This document shows, in pieces, positions 1 through 7,869 of a stretch of 64,000 bases of DNA; position 1 is the stretch's first letter, and each line of letters begins with the position of its first letter. Location of the stretch: the NCBI RefSeq assembly GCF_026625125.1, contig NZ_CP113097.1:3761001-3825000 (forward strand), read 5' to 3'. Origin of the DNA: Pseudomonas putida (GTDB lineage Bacteria; Pseudomonadota; Gammaproteobacteria; Pseudomonadales; Pseudomonadaceae). Below the pieces are notes generated by a model. The model did not search any database, was not told the origin of the DNA, and saw only the letters and a list, made by a program, of their open reading frames with translations. The position numbers and the translations under genes were made by a program.

Positions 1-481
1 CAACGATCATCAGGGCAATCTGGATTTCCCGCTCCGACAGCGCATCGAACGGCGAACCTTGCGGCTGGAACGACTTGAGTGCCAGTTGCTGAGCAATCTG
101 CGGGCTGATGTAACGCTGCCCGGCAAACGCCAGGCGGATGGCCTGGACCATCTCGTCCAGCCCCGCGCCCTTGGTCAGGTAGCCGGCCGCGCCGGCTTGC
201 ATCAGGCGGGTGGGGAACGGGTCTTCCTCGCACACGGTCACGGCCACCACCTTGGTATCAGGGTGGCTGCGCAACAGTTTACGGGTAGCCTCAAGGCCAC
301 CAATGCCAGGCATCTTGACGTCCATCAGCACGACATCCGGCTTGAGCTCCCGGACCAGCTTGAGCGCCGACTCGCCCGAATCCGCCTCCCCCACTACCTG
401 CAAGCCGTCGATGTCGGCCAGCATGCGTGTAATACCGGTTCGCACCAGATCGTGGTCGTCGACCACTAGGACCCTAATCAA
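1..481 (-). CDS. gacA: Response regulator GacA (5' part, cut by window edge)
   Basis: NarL/FixJ-type response regulator of the GacS/GacA two-component system, which in pseudomonads drives RsmY/RsmZ small-RNA transcription. The first 160 residues are visible: a receiver domain with acidic residues D8/D9, the phosphoacceptor D54 in VVLMDVKMPG, and the start of a LuxR-type helix-turn-helix (LSEREIQIAL) that runs off the left edge. The start is TTG at 481-479, giving MIRVLVVDDHDLV, the family N-terminus; an ATG search would miss it. The name is supported by close resemblance to remembered Pseudomonas GacA sequences. Confidence 0.95.
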   Translation of the reverse strand, partial: MIRVLVVDDHDLVRTGITRMLADIDGLQVVGEADSGESALKLVRELKPDVVLMDVKMPGIGGLEATRKLLRSHPDTKVVAVTVCEEDPFPTRLMQAGAAGYLTKGAGLDEMVQAIRLAFAGQRYISPQIAQQLALKSFQPQGSPFDALSEREIQIALMIV

Positions 482-511
482 GCAGACACCTCGTCAACAG
501 GGCGATTGGAT

Positions 512-543
512 CCCGCCACCTTAACAAAATTTTTCAAGGCGGG
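512..543. repeat. Imperfect palindrome in the gacA leader
   Basis: CCCGCC (512-517) and GGCGGG (538-543) flank an AT-rich, near-palindromic centre. It lies about 30 nt upstream of the gacA TTG start and overlaps the region just past the stop of the upstream XRE gene. There is no run of T on either side, so a classical terminator is unlikely. A hairpin in the gacA leader or a protein site is possible. Confidence 0.5.
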
Positions 544-544
544 C

Positions 545-934
545 CTAGCGTAAAACTTCCTTAGAGAATGCCCTACGCTCACGCCACTGCGGCCGCATCG
601 CATCACTGCGCCCTCCATCGCCCAACAGGCGCTCCAGCAAATGCCCGAACGCGGCTTTGTCGTCAGCAGCCAGGCGCCTGAACGCAGCCACTAAACCGGT
701 TTCATCCGCCGTCAGACTGTCCAGTTGCGCGGGGGTGCGAACACCGCTGAGCACATAGAGCGCGTCCACGCCTCTGGCCGCCAGCGCAGCTAGGTAATCG
801 AGCCTTGGCGTGCGCTCGCCACTTTCATATTTGCCCTGGGCATTGGGTTCGACGCCGCCGATATCACCAAACACCCGCTGGGTCATCCCCAGCCGTTCAC
901 GCTCTTCCTTAAGACGCGGACCGAGCCCATTCAT
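545..934 (-). CDS. XRE-family helix-turn-helix regulator
   Basis: 129-residue small regulator. Residues about 6-60 form a Cro/CI helix-turn-helix (RLKEERERLGMTQ, then PNAQGKYESGERTPRLDYLAAL), a common prophage-like or house regulator layout in Pseudomonas. The rest is an unassigned alpha-helical tail. It lies on the same strand directly upstream of gacA (63 nt gap) and could share its transcript, although nothing links them functionally. Target genes cannot be told from the sequence. Confidence 0.85.
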   Translation of the reverse strand: MNGLGPRLKEERERLGMTQRVFGDIGGVEPNAQGKYESGERTPRLDYLAALAARGVDALYVLSGVRTPAQLDSLTADETGLVAAFRRLAADDKAAFGHLLERLLGDGGRSDAMRPQWRERRAFSKEVLR

Positions 935-1113
935 ACTGATGTTTCTCCTGCTTCCCTAGCCATCATCAAAAACTGCTCACAACCCTGTGGGCCTTTGCAG
1001 ACTACTCGGTCACTATGCCCATCGCACGCCGGAGTCGCAAGCCAGTATCATGCCTCCACCAAGCGCCGTAAGTCTTGATCTGCATGGCTTTTACAACACA
1101 CATATGACGCGGA

Positions 1114-1545
1114 TCAGCCAATCACCTTCTGCATACGCACAAAACACTCATCCTCGCCCATTTCGACAAACCCTTGGCGCTGGTACAGCCGCCGCGCCGG
1201 GTTGCTCTTGAACACCATCAAGCGCAGCAATGGCAGCCTCTGCTGCGCCGCCTTATCGGCCAGCGCTTGCAGTACCCAACTGCCAACCCCCCGCCCGCGA
1301 TGCTCAGGCAACAGGTGCAGTTCGCGAATGAACAATGCCTGGCGGTCCTTGCTGAGGCTGCAGAAGCCCAGCACGGATCCCCCTTCCACGATCAGCCACT
1401 GCTCCCGCCAATCCCAGGCCTGATCGAACGCCTCTTCGATCCACAACAGATCGAATTCTCGATAGTAGGCCAGCATGGCCCGGCGCGTGAGGTCACGGGC
1501 GAAGGTGCGGTGGGCATCGGTCGCAGGTATCAGCTCAATGGGCAT
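1114..1545 (-). CDS. GNAT-family N-acetyltransferase
   Basis: 143-residue single-domain GNAT protein. The acetyl-CoA pyrophosphate loop is visible as LLPEHRGRGVGSWVLQAL, followed by a typical NPARRLYQRQGF helix near the C-terminus. ATG at 1545 is preceded by an AAGG-type ribosome site; a GTG one codon upstream is an alternative. The acceptor substrate is unknown. It stands alone between the XRE gene and the glutathione transferase gene. Confidence 0.88.
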   Translation of the reverse strand: MPIELIPATDAHRTFARDLTRRAMLAYYREFDLLWIEEAFDQAWDWREQWLIVEGGSVLGFCSLSKDRQALFIRELHLLPEHRGRGVGSWVLQALADKAAQQRLPLLRLMVFKSNPARRLYQRQGFVEMGEDECFVRMQKVIG

Positions 1546-1672
1546 CACACACCGCCTTGCTCAACCAACCGTGGCCGTGGCACCTCGCGCTTGCAGCGGA
1601 TCATCGACGCCTCCTGCATTGGCACGCAGCCTTTCGACAGGCTTGGAAATTCACTGACCGGGTCACAGCGCA

Positions 1673-2368
1673 TCAACCTGGGATTTTCAGGCCCCGCTGA
1701 ACGGCTGGGCGCTCGAGAAAACCGCTCAGCACGCGCTGCACGTTCTTGAACTGATCGAAGCCGACCAGCTCACTGGCGTTATAGCGTTGCACCAGGTTAC
1801 GCACCCAAGGGAAGATGGCGATATCGGCGATGCTGTACTCATCGACCATCCACTGCCGCCCTTGCAGGTGCCGGTCCAGCACGCCTAGCAGGCGCTTGGA
1901 TTCGTTGACGTAGCGGTCCCGTGGGCGCTTGTCTTCATACTCCTTGCCAGCGAAGAAGTGAAAGAAGCCGACCTGGCCGAACATCGGGCCGATGCCGCCC
2001 ATCTGGAACATCAGCCACTGCAGCGTCTGGTAGCGGGTCGCCGGATCATGGCTGAGCAATTGCCCGCTCTTTTCTGCCAGGTACTGCAGGATCGCGCCTG
2101 ACTCGAACAACGGCAAAGGCTGGCCGCCAGGGCCATCGGGGTCGAGGATCGCCGGGATCTTGTTGTTGGCGCTGAGGGAGATGAACTCAGGGCTGAGCTG
2201 GTCGTCGGTTTCGAAGCTCACCTTGTGCGGCTCGTAAGCCAGGCCGATCTCCTCCAGCATGATCGACACCTTGACGCCGTTGGGCGTAGGCAGCGAGTAC
2301 AGTTGCAGGCGCTCGGGGTGTTGCGCGGGCCATTTGCGTGTGACGGGAAATGCGCTGAGATCGGTCAT
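1673..2368 (-). CDS. Glutathione S-transferase, YghU/YfcG (nu-class) type
   Basis: 231-residue cytosolic transferase. The N-terminal thioredoxin-like half carries LQLYSLPTPNGVKVSIMLEE and the cis-proline region NNKIPAILDPDG; the C-terminal helical domain follows from about residue 110. The TPNG motif at the catalytic position is typical of the nu class, which binds two glutathiones and has disulfide-bond reductase or peroxidase activity. ATG 2368 (MTDLSAFPVTRKW) is preferred over the upstream start at 2401 because it matches the usual family N-terminus. The in vivo substrate is unknown. Confidence 0.88.
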   Translation of the reverse strand: MTDLSAFPVTRKWPAQHPERLQLYSLPTPNGVKVSIMLEEIGLAYEPHKVSFETDDQLSPEFISLSANNKIPAILDPDGPGGQPLPLFESGAILQYLAEKSGQLLSHDPATRYQTLQWLMFQMGGIGPMFGQVGFFHFFAGKEYEDKRPRDRYVNESKRLLGVLDRHLQGRQWMVDEYSIADIAIFPWVRNLVQRYNASELVGFDQFKNVQRVLSGFLERPAVQRGLKIPG

Positions 2369-2441
2369 GGTCAACCTGTGCCAAGGGAATGGACCTGTCA
2401 CTTTAGTAACATCACGGGCGGCTGACCATCACCTGCCGTTG

Positions 2442-2942
2442 TCAGCTCACTTGGCCATGGGCCTTGAGCTTGAGCTTTTCGGTATCCACACGGACGAACA
2501 CCGAATCGGCGCTGACTGTCAGCACATCCCCCGCCCAGACCTCGCAGATGACCCGCGTCTTGCGCCCGACTTCGCCTTCCACACGCGCCTTCAGCAGCAG
2601 CTCGACACCCAGGGGTGTGGGTTTGAGGTAGTTCAGGCCCAGGCTGCCGGTGACACAATCGATACGTGGCAGGCTGCCCGGCGTACGCCCTTCGGCCCGG
2701 TAGTGGTAGGCCATGGCAGTCCAGTTGGAATGGCAATCGACCAGCATCGCCAGCAGGCCGCCGTAGACCAGCCCCGGCCAGCCGGTGAACGTGCCGTCGG
2801 GCGTGTGGCGGCACACCAGGTGGATACCGTCGGCGTCCCAATGGCTTTGCACATGCAGGCCGCTGGGGTGGGCAACGCCGCAGCCGTAGCAAATACCGTC
2901 GGGTGCGGCCAATGCCTGCAGGCAGAGCGCTTGTTCGTTCAT
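2442..2942 (-). CDS. PaaI-type hotdog-fold thioesterase
   Basis: 166-residue hotdog-fold protein. Visible family features are the central helix region WPGLVYGGLLAMLVDCHSNWTA and the following strand with GSLGLNYLKPTPLG, characteristic of PaaI/YbgC-like acyl-CoA thioesterases. An N-terminal ICYGCGVAHPSGL motif (Cys-Tyr-Gly-Cys) is common in Pseudomonas members and may be structural. It is on the same strand as the glutathione transferase, 73 nt upstream of that gene, so co-transcription is possible. The acyl substrate cannot be inferred. Confidence 0.87.
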   Translation of the reverse strand: MNEQALCLQALAAPDGICYGCGVAHPSGLHVQSHWDADGIHLVCRHTPDGTFTGWPGLVYGGLLAMLVDCHSNWTAMAYHYRAEGRTPGSLPRIDCVTGSLGLNYLKPTPLGVELLLKARVEGEVGRKTRVICEVWAGDVLTVSADSVFVRVDTEKLKLKAHGQVS

Positions 2943-3041
2943 ACGCGTCCTTTACGTGTGGCAATGGGTAGGGATGCAAGCTGCATGGTAGCGCCGCGCC
3001 TGGCATGCGCCAATGCAAAGGGGCGCAAAGCGCCCCAATGT

Positions 3042-4424
3042 TCAGGCAGGCTGCGCCACCGCCCTGGCACCGCGCTGAGTCAGCGAAACCAGCAAGATGA
3101 ACAAGGTCACCCCGGCCGTCATCAGCGTCTCGTAACGGTACGCATCACTGAACAGCATATAGCCCAGCACCATTACGATAGTGCCGATCACCAGCCAGGT
3201 CAGCCAGGGGAACAGCCACATCTTCAGCTCCAGCGCACGCCCCTCTCGATCGGCACGGGCCCGCATGCGCAATTGCGATACGGCAATCACCAGGTACACC
3301 AGCAAGGCAATCGCACCGGTGGTCGACAGCAGGAAGCCGAACACCTTGCCGGGGAACACGTAGTTGACGAAGCAGCCGGCAAAGCCTGCCAGGGTCGAGA
3401 GGACCACCGCCACGGTCGGCACGCCGGCACCGGAAATACGTTTGGTCATGCTCAGCGCCTGGCCACGGGCACCCAGGGAATACAGCATGCGCGAAGCGGT
3501 ATACAGGCCGGAGTTCATGCAACTGGTGACCGCCACCAGCACCACCAGGTCGACCAGCAATTTCGCACCGGGCACATTCAGCACCTCAAGCACCCGCTGG
3601 AACGAACCCACCGCCTTGAGTTGCGGATCGTTCCAGGCCACCAGCGACACCACCAGGAAGATCGAGGCCAGGTAGAAGATGGCGATGCGGTACACCACCA
3701 GGTTGGTGGCGCGGCGGATCTTGTCTTTCGGGTTGGCGGTCTCGTCAGCGGCTATGGTGACGATCTCGGCGCCGAAGAACGAGAAGATGGTGATCAACAC
3801 GCCACCGAGCACGGTACCGAAGCCATTAGGCATGAACCCACCGCTGTCCCAGAGCCGGCTCACCCCTGAGACCTCGGCCAGTGGCCAGAAGCCGAACACG
3901 GCCAGGCTGCAGACCACGATGAAGGCAATGATCGCGATCACCTTGACCAAGGCAAACCAGTACTCGAACGCCCCGAAGCTCTTCACGCTGACCAGGTTGG
4001 TGCCCGACAGCACGAACATGATCAGGAAGGCGAATAACCACGACGGTACCGCCGGGAAGTAGGCATGCAGGATGTCAGCGCCGGCGATGGCTTCGACCGG
4101 GATGATCAGCACCCAAAACCACCAGTAGAGCCAGCCGATGGTGAACCCTGCCCAGGGGCCGATGGCCTCGGAGGCGTAAGTCGAGAAGGAACCGCTATTG
4201 GGGTTGGCAATGGCCATTTCGCCGAGCATGCGCATCACCAGCAACACCAACAGGCCCGTCATGGCGTAGGAGATGAGAATGGCCGGGCCAGCGGTGGCAA
4301 TGGCATTTGAGGAACCGATGAACAAGCCGGCGCCAATGATGCCGGCGATGGAAATCATCGACACCTGACGGGAGGTCAGGCCGTGCTGCAGGGAACGCTG
4401 TTTCTTATTTTCTAGCGAAGCCAT
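3042..4424 (-). CDS. gabP: APC-family amino acid permease, GABA permease type
   Basis: 460-residue inner-membrane amino acid:proton symporter with about 12 hydrophobic segments. The N-terminal signature LQHGLTSRQVSMISIAGIIG and GAGLFIGSSNAIATAGP is that of the AAT branch (GabP, AnsP, ProY). The reading frame extends 67 codons upstream, but ATG 4424 matches family N-termini, and the upstream sequence (rich in polar residues) is not conserved-looking. It is divergent from a LysR regulator, with an aminotransferase gene beyond, so the trio probably imports and transaminates an omega- or alpha-amino acid. GABA is the best guess; lysine-pathway intermediates are an alternative. Confidence 0.83.
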   Translation of the reverse strand: MASLENKKQRSLQHGLTSRQVSMISIAGIIGAGLFIGSSNAIATAGPAILISYAMTGLLVLLVMRMLGEMAIANPNSGSFSTYASEAIGPWAGFTIGWLYWWFWVLIIPVEAIAGADILHAYFPAVPSWLFAFLIMFVLSGTNLVSVKSFGAFEYWFALVKVIAIIAFIVVCSLAVFGFWPLAEVSGVSRLWDSGGFMPNGFGTVLGGVLITIFSFFGAEIVTIAADETANPKDKIRRATNLVVYRIAIFYLASIFLVVSLVAWNDPQLKAVGSFQRVLEVLNVPGAKLLVDLVVLVAVTSCMNSGLYTASRMLYSLGARGQALSMTKRISGAGVPTVAVVLSTLAGFAGCFVNYVFPGKVFGFLLSTTGAIALLVYLVIAVSQLRMRARADREGRALELKMWLFPWLTWLVIGTIVMVLGYMLFSDAYRYETLMTAGVTLFILLVSLTQRGARAVAQPA

Positions 4425-4628
4425 GGAGAACCCTCGAATGGGTCGGCCGTCCCAGGGACGGCTGAAAAAGTTGGAGCAGAATTCATCTAAGTCGTGATGC
4501 TGTTTTTCTTGTTTTGCAGTTGCCGGCGGTGCACTTTCCTCCTCTTCGCAGTACCGGTTGTCATCGTTGATCCAGGTCAGTATTAATCTATAGGGCGAGG
4601 TCAACAAACGACCTTTTCGAAGCACATG

Positions 4629-4643
4629 ATTCCAGTATGGAAT
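4629..4643. promoter_or_regulatory. Candidate LysR operator ATTCCA-N3-TGGAAT
   Basis: Perfect 6-bp inverted repeat ATTCCA/TGGAAT with a 3-nt spacer, in the intergenic region between the permease and the LysR gene, 36 nt before the regulator ATG. The half-site TGGAAT recurs twice upstream of the aminotransferase gene (5594-5599 and 5623-5628). The shared motif suggests the LysR protein acts on both sides. Inferred from pattern only. Confidence 0.5.
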
Positions 4644-4678
4644 GAACTCCTTCCTTTTTTGCTCGGTACGCGCCTGCC

Positions 4679-5575
4679 ATGTCCAAACGCCTGATGCCCT
4701 CGACTACCGCCCTGCAGTGTTTCGAAGCGGCCGCCCGCCACCTGAGCTTCACCCGGGCGGCGCAAGAGCTGCACCTGACCCAGAGCGCCGTCAGCAAGCA
4801 GGTCGCGCAGCTTGAAGAACTGCTTGCACACTCGCTGTTCCAGCGCGTTCGTCGGCGCCTGCACCTGACCCCGGCCGGCGCCCTGTACCTGACCGAAGTG
4901 AACAAGATCCTCAACCAGATCGACATTTCCAGCCGCTACATCCTCAGCTATGGCGACGAAACCGAAGTGCTGCGCATCGCCACCCAGCCCACCTTCGGTG
5001 CTCGCTGGCTGGTGCCCAGGCTCAGGGGCTTCGGTGACCGCTACCCGCGCATCCACCTGGACATCCGCAACGAGCTGGAGCCCTTCGACCTGGTGCAGGC
5101 CAAGGCGGACATCGCCTTCTTTTTCGGCCAGGGCACCTGGCCGGGGGCGACCTGCATCGAACTGTTCAGCGAAGAAGTGGTGCCGGTGTGCGCACCGCAG
5201 CTACAGGCCAGGCACCGCTTCGACAGTGCCCAGGCCCTCACCGAGCACCGCTTGCTGCAATGCGCATCTCGCCCGGAAGCCTGGCACGAATGGTTTCTGG
5301 GGCTGGGCCTGCACAGCCAGAACAGCTACCACGGGCCACGGTTCGACACGTTCTACCTGTGCATCCGTGCGGCCATCGCAGGTTGCGGCATCGCCCTGAT
5401 CCCGCGCTACCTGGTGGCCGAGGAGTTGAGCGAAGGCAAGCTGGTAGTGGCCTGGGACCACCCGGTGGCGAGCAATGGGCGGCACTTCATCGCCCATGCC
5501 GAGCACGCGGCAGAGGTACCGAAGATCAGGGCCTTCGTGCAGTGGATTGGTGAACGCGTGGCAGAGGGAGACTGA
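4679..5575 (+). CDS. LysR-family transcriptional regulator, GcvA-like
   Basis: 298-residue regulator. The winged helix-turn-helix is at residues 1-65 (STTALQCFEAAARHLSFTRA, LTQSAVSKQVAQLEELL), of the GcvA/AmpR branch. The C-terminal PBP2-type effector domain spans about 95-290. Start ATG 4679 gives the common MSKRLMPSTTALQ N-terminus. It sits between a divergent permease and a co-directional aminotransferase 105 nt downstream, so it most likely controls both; recurring TGGAAT half-sites fit that. The inducer is unknown, possibly the amino acid transported. Confidence 0.9.
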   Translation: MSKRLMPSTTALQCFEAAARHLSFTRAAQELHLTQSAVSKQVAQLEELLAHSLFQRVRRRLHLTPAGALYLTEVNKILNQIDISSRYILSYGDETEVLRIATQPTFGARWLVPRLRGFGDRYPRIHLDIRNELEPFDLVQAKADIAFFFGQGTWPGATCIELFSEEVVPVCAPQLQARHRFDSAQALTEHRLLQCASRPEAWHEWFLGLGLHSQNSYHGPRFDTFYLCIRAAIAGCGIALIPRYLVAEELSEGKLVVAWDHPVASNGRHFIAHAEHAAEVPKIRAFVQWIGERVAEGD

Positions 5576-5593
5576 CCAAGTTCGCGAATCCAT

Positions 5594-5628
5594 GGAATGA
5601 TCGCAATCGAATAATTCGTTTGTGGAAT
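5594..5628. promoter_or_regulatory. Two direct TGGAAT half-sites upstream of the aminotransferase gene
   Basis: TGGAAT occurs at 5594-5599 and again at 5623-5628, about three helical turns apart. The first lies in the partial palindrome ATCCATGGAAT. Both match the half-site of the palindrome at 4629-4643 beside the LysR gene. They lie 50-90 nt before the aminotransferase start, where a LysR activator would bind. No binding evidence exists. Confidence 0.42.
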
Positions 5629-5680
5629 AGCACTTCGACGCGCTTCGATAGTAAGAAACTCGAACAAGGTCTGCGTGCCC

Positions 5681-6925
5681 ATGAATCTGGAAAGTATCAG
5701 CCAATCCATTGCCATCGTTCATCCGATTACACTTTCCCATGGCCGTAATGCCGAAGTCTGGGATACCGACGGCAAACGTTACATCGACTTCGTCGGCGGC
5801 ATTGGCGTGCTCAACCTGGGCCACTGCAACCCGGCCGTGGTCGCGGCCATCCAGGCCCAGGCCACGCGCCTGACCCACTCTGCCTTCAACGCGGCGCCTC
5901 ACGGCCCTTACCTGGAGCTCATGGAGCGCCTGCGCGCGTTCGTGCCGGTCAGTTACCCGCTGGCCGGCATGTTGACCAACAGCGGCGCCGAAGCAGCAGA
6001 AAACGCCCTCAAGGTCGCCCGCGGTGCCACCGGCAAGCGCGCCATCATCGCCTTCGATGGCGGCTTTCATGGCCGCACCCTGGCTACCCTGAACCTCAAC
6101 GGCAAGGTCGCGCCCTACAAACAAAGGGTCGGTGAACTGCCGGGGCCGGTCTACCACCTGCCCTACCCCAGCGCCGACACCGGTGTCACCTGCGAGCAGG
6201 CGCTCCAGGCCATGGACCGCCTGTTCAGCGTCGAGCTTGCGGTCGAGGACGTGGCGGCGTTCATCCTGGAGCCGGTGCAAGGCGAAGGCGGCTTCCTCGC
6301 CCTGGACCCGGCCTTTGCCCAGGCGCTGCGCCGGTTCTGCGACGAGCGCGGGATCCTGATCATCATCGACGAGATCCAGTCGGGTTTCGGCCGCACCGGG
6401 CAGCGCTTCGCCTTCCCGCGGCTGGGCATCGAGCCGGATTTGCTGCTGCTCGCCAAGAGTATTGCCGGTGGCCTGCCGCTGGGGGCGGTGGTCGGGCGCC
6501 AGGCGTTGATGGCGGCGCTGCCCAAGGGCGGCCTCGGCGGGACCTATTCGGGCAATCCGATTGCCTGTGCGGCGGCGCTGGCAAGCCTGGCGCAGATGAC
6601 GGATGAGAACATTGCCACATGGGGCGAGCGCCAGGAGCAGGCCATCGTCAGCCACGTAGAACGCTGGCAGCAACGCTTTCCGTTCATCGGGCGCCTGACA
6701 GGCGTCGGTGCGATGCGCGGGATCGAGTTCGTCAATGCCGACGGCAGCCCTGCCCCCGCTCAGCTGGCCAAGGTCATGGACGCGGCGAGGGCCAAAGGCC
6801 TGTTGCTGATGCCCAGCGGCAAGGCGCGCCACATCATTCGCCTGCTGGCCCCACTGACCATCGAAGCCGAGGTGCTCGAAGAAGGGTTGAACATCTTCGA
6901 GCAGTGCCTGGCGGAGTTGAACTGA
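5681..6925 (+). CDS. gabT: Class III aminotransferase (GabT type; possibly 2-aminoadipate aminotransferase)
   Basis: 414-residue PLP enzyme of the acetylornithine/4-aminobutyrate aminotransferase family. Visible are TNSGAEAAENALKVAR (cofactor phosphate), the D230 motif IIIDEIQSGFGRTG (pyridine nitrogen) and the Schiff-base lysine K259 in LLLLAKSIAGGLPLGAVVG. Start ATG 5681; a GTG at 5675 has a better-spaced AAGG and is an alternative. From memory, the P. putida KT2440 homologue at the matching position near fusA2/aceA (PP_4108) is annotated GabT but was reported to act on L-2-aminoadipate in D-lysine catabolism. The substrate here is therefore open between GABA and 2-aminoadipate. Confidence 0.85.
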   Translation: MNLESISQSIAIVHPITLSHGRNAEVWDTDGKRYIDFVGGIGVLNLGHCNPAVVAAIQAQATRLTHSAFNAAPHGPYLELMERLRAFVPVSYPLAGMLTNSGAEAAENALKVARGATGKRAIIAFDGGFHGRTLATLNLNGKVAPYKQRVGELPGPVYHLPYPSADTGVTCEQALQAMDRLFSVELAVEDVAAFILEPVQGEGGFLALDPAFAQALRRFCDERGILIIIDEIQSGFGRTGQRFAFPRLGIEPDLLLLAKSIAGGLPLGAVVGRQALMAALPKGGLGGTYSGNPIACAAALASLAQMTDENIATWGERQEQAIVSHVERWQQRFPFIGRLTGVGAMRGIEFVNADGSPAPAQLAKVMDAARAKGLLLMPSGKARHIIRLLAPLTIEAEVLEEGLNIFEQCLAELN

Positions 6926-6928
6926 GGC

Positions 6929-7231
6929 TTACAGGCCCAGCTCCTGCGGGGTCAGCATGTCGGACTCGAAAGCGATCCAGCCGCCTTCGAGTTCGGCGTG
7001 GCCGTTGACGATCGGACCGTAGTAGGTCAGGCCGTTCTCAAGCGTCACGCAGATATGCGTGGCCGGTTTTTCCGGGGCCGCGAGCGTGCCGACGAAATGC
7101 ACCTTCTTCAGGGTTTCGGTCACGGCTTCCAGGCCAACACGCATGCTGGGGTTTTCCGAGGCCTCGACATCGCCCCCACGGTCTTCGGCGCTGATGGTGA
7201 CGGTGGCGGTGTACGGGAACTGGGTGCTCAA
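6929..7231 (-). CDS. Conserved small protein of unknown function
   Basis: 100-residue soluble acidic protein with no recognised domain and no signal peptide. The start appears to be TTG at 7231, with GAGG nine bases upstream, because no ATG or GTG in frame precedes the conserved-looking beginning STQFPYTATVTISAEDRGG. Predicted content is mainly beta-strand. Its stop lies 3 nt from the convergent aminotransferase stop, so the two ends are tightly packed. Function is not assignable. Confidence 0.7.
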   Translation of the reverse strand: MSTQFPYTATVTISAEDRGGDVEASENPSMRVGLEAVTETLKKVHFVGTLAAPEKPATHICVTLENGLTYYGPIVNGHAELEGGWIAFESDMLTPQELGL

Positions 7232-7370
7232 GCGGGGTTACCTCGGTATTGGATGCAGGCTTGCGGGCGCGTAGATTACGGCAGCTGTACGCTGTTGTCT
7301 CTAATGGCCTCCCCCGGCTTGATCTGTTAGGGTGCGCGCCGATGCACGCCACACCACACGAGGACACCGA

Positions 7371-7796
7371 GTGAGCGCCGAAGAACCCCTGATCGCCGAC
7401 CTGTTCGAGGTCGACAAACGCCTGACCCTCAAGCCCGTCGTGGACTTCAACAGCTACCTGCGCAACGCGTTTGGCGAAGGCCTGTGCCGCTGCCACCGCT
7501 GCAGCGAAGGTGGCGACGAAAGCACCTATACCCACGCCCACAGTTTCATGTTCGAGGGCGGCCAGTGGCACCGACGTTTCGCCAGCACCGCCGGCAGCGA
7601 CGTCGCGCAGGTACTGAAAAAAGCCTGGCTGTCGTACACCAAGGCTGACCTGCCCTTGGTCGGGGCCCTGGACCTTGCCACTCTCAAGACTTTTACCGAG
7701 GCGGCGTTGCATGAGCGCCTGCTGGCCCTGCTGCCCGCCAGCGGCCTTGCCCGCGAAGTGGACGGCCAGTGGCTGCTGCAAGCCCAGGCCGACTGA
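7371..7796 (+). CDS. Hypothetical protein with a Cys-rich CRCHRC patch
   Basis: 141-residue protein starting at GTG 7371 with GAGGA seven bases upstream; an upstream ATG-like frame lacks a good ribosome site. Residues 30-60 contain GLCRCHRCSEGGDEST plus several His, a possible metal site. The rest is an alpha-rich segment ending in HERLLALLPAS. It is 70 nt upstream of the EF-G2 gene on the same strand. I do not recognise the family; it may be a Pseudomonas-restricted protein. Confidence 0.7.
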   Translation: MSAEEPLIADLFEVDKRLTLKPVVDFNSYLRNAFGEGLCRCHRCSEGGDESTYTHAHSFMFEGGQWHRRFASTAGSDVAQVLKKAWLSYTKADLPLVGALDLATLKTFTEAALHERLLALLPASGLAREVDGQWLLQAQAD

Positions 7797-7869
7797 CGGC
7801 CCGGCGGTAAAGCAGGATTCTCCCGCTCTGCTACCTTGGGAGAATCCGCTCATCCGCAGGTAGTGTGTC

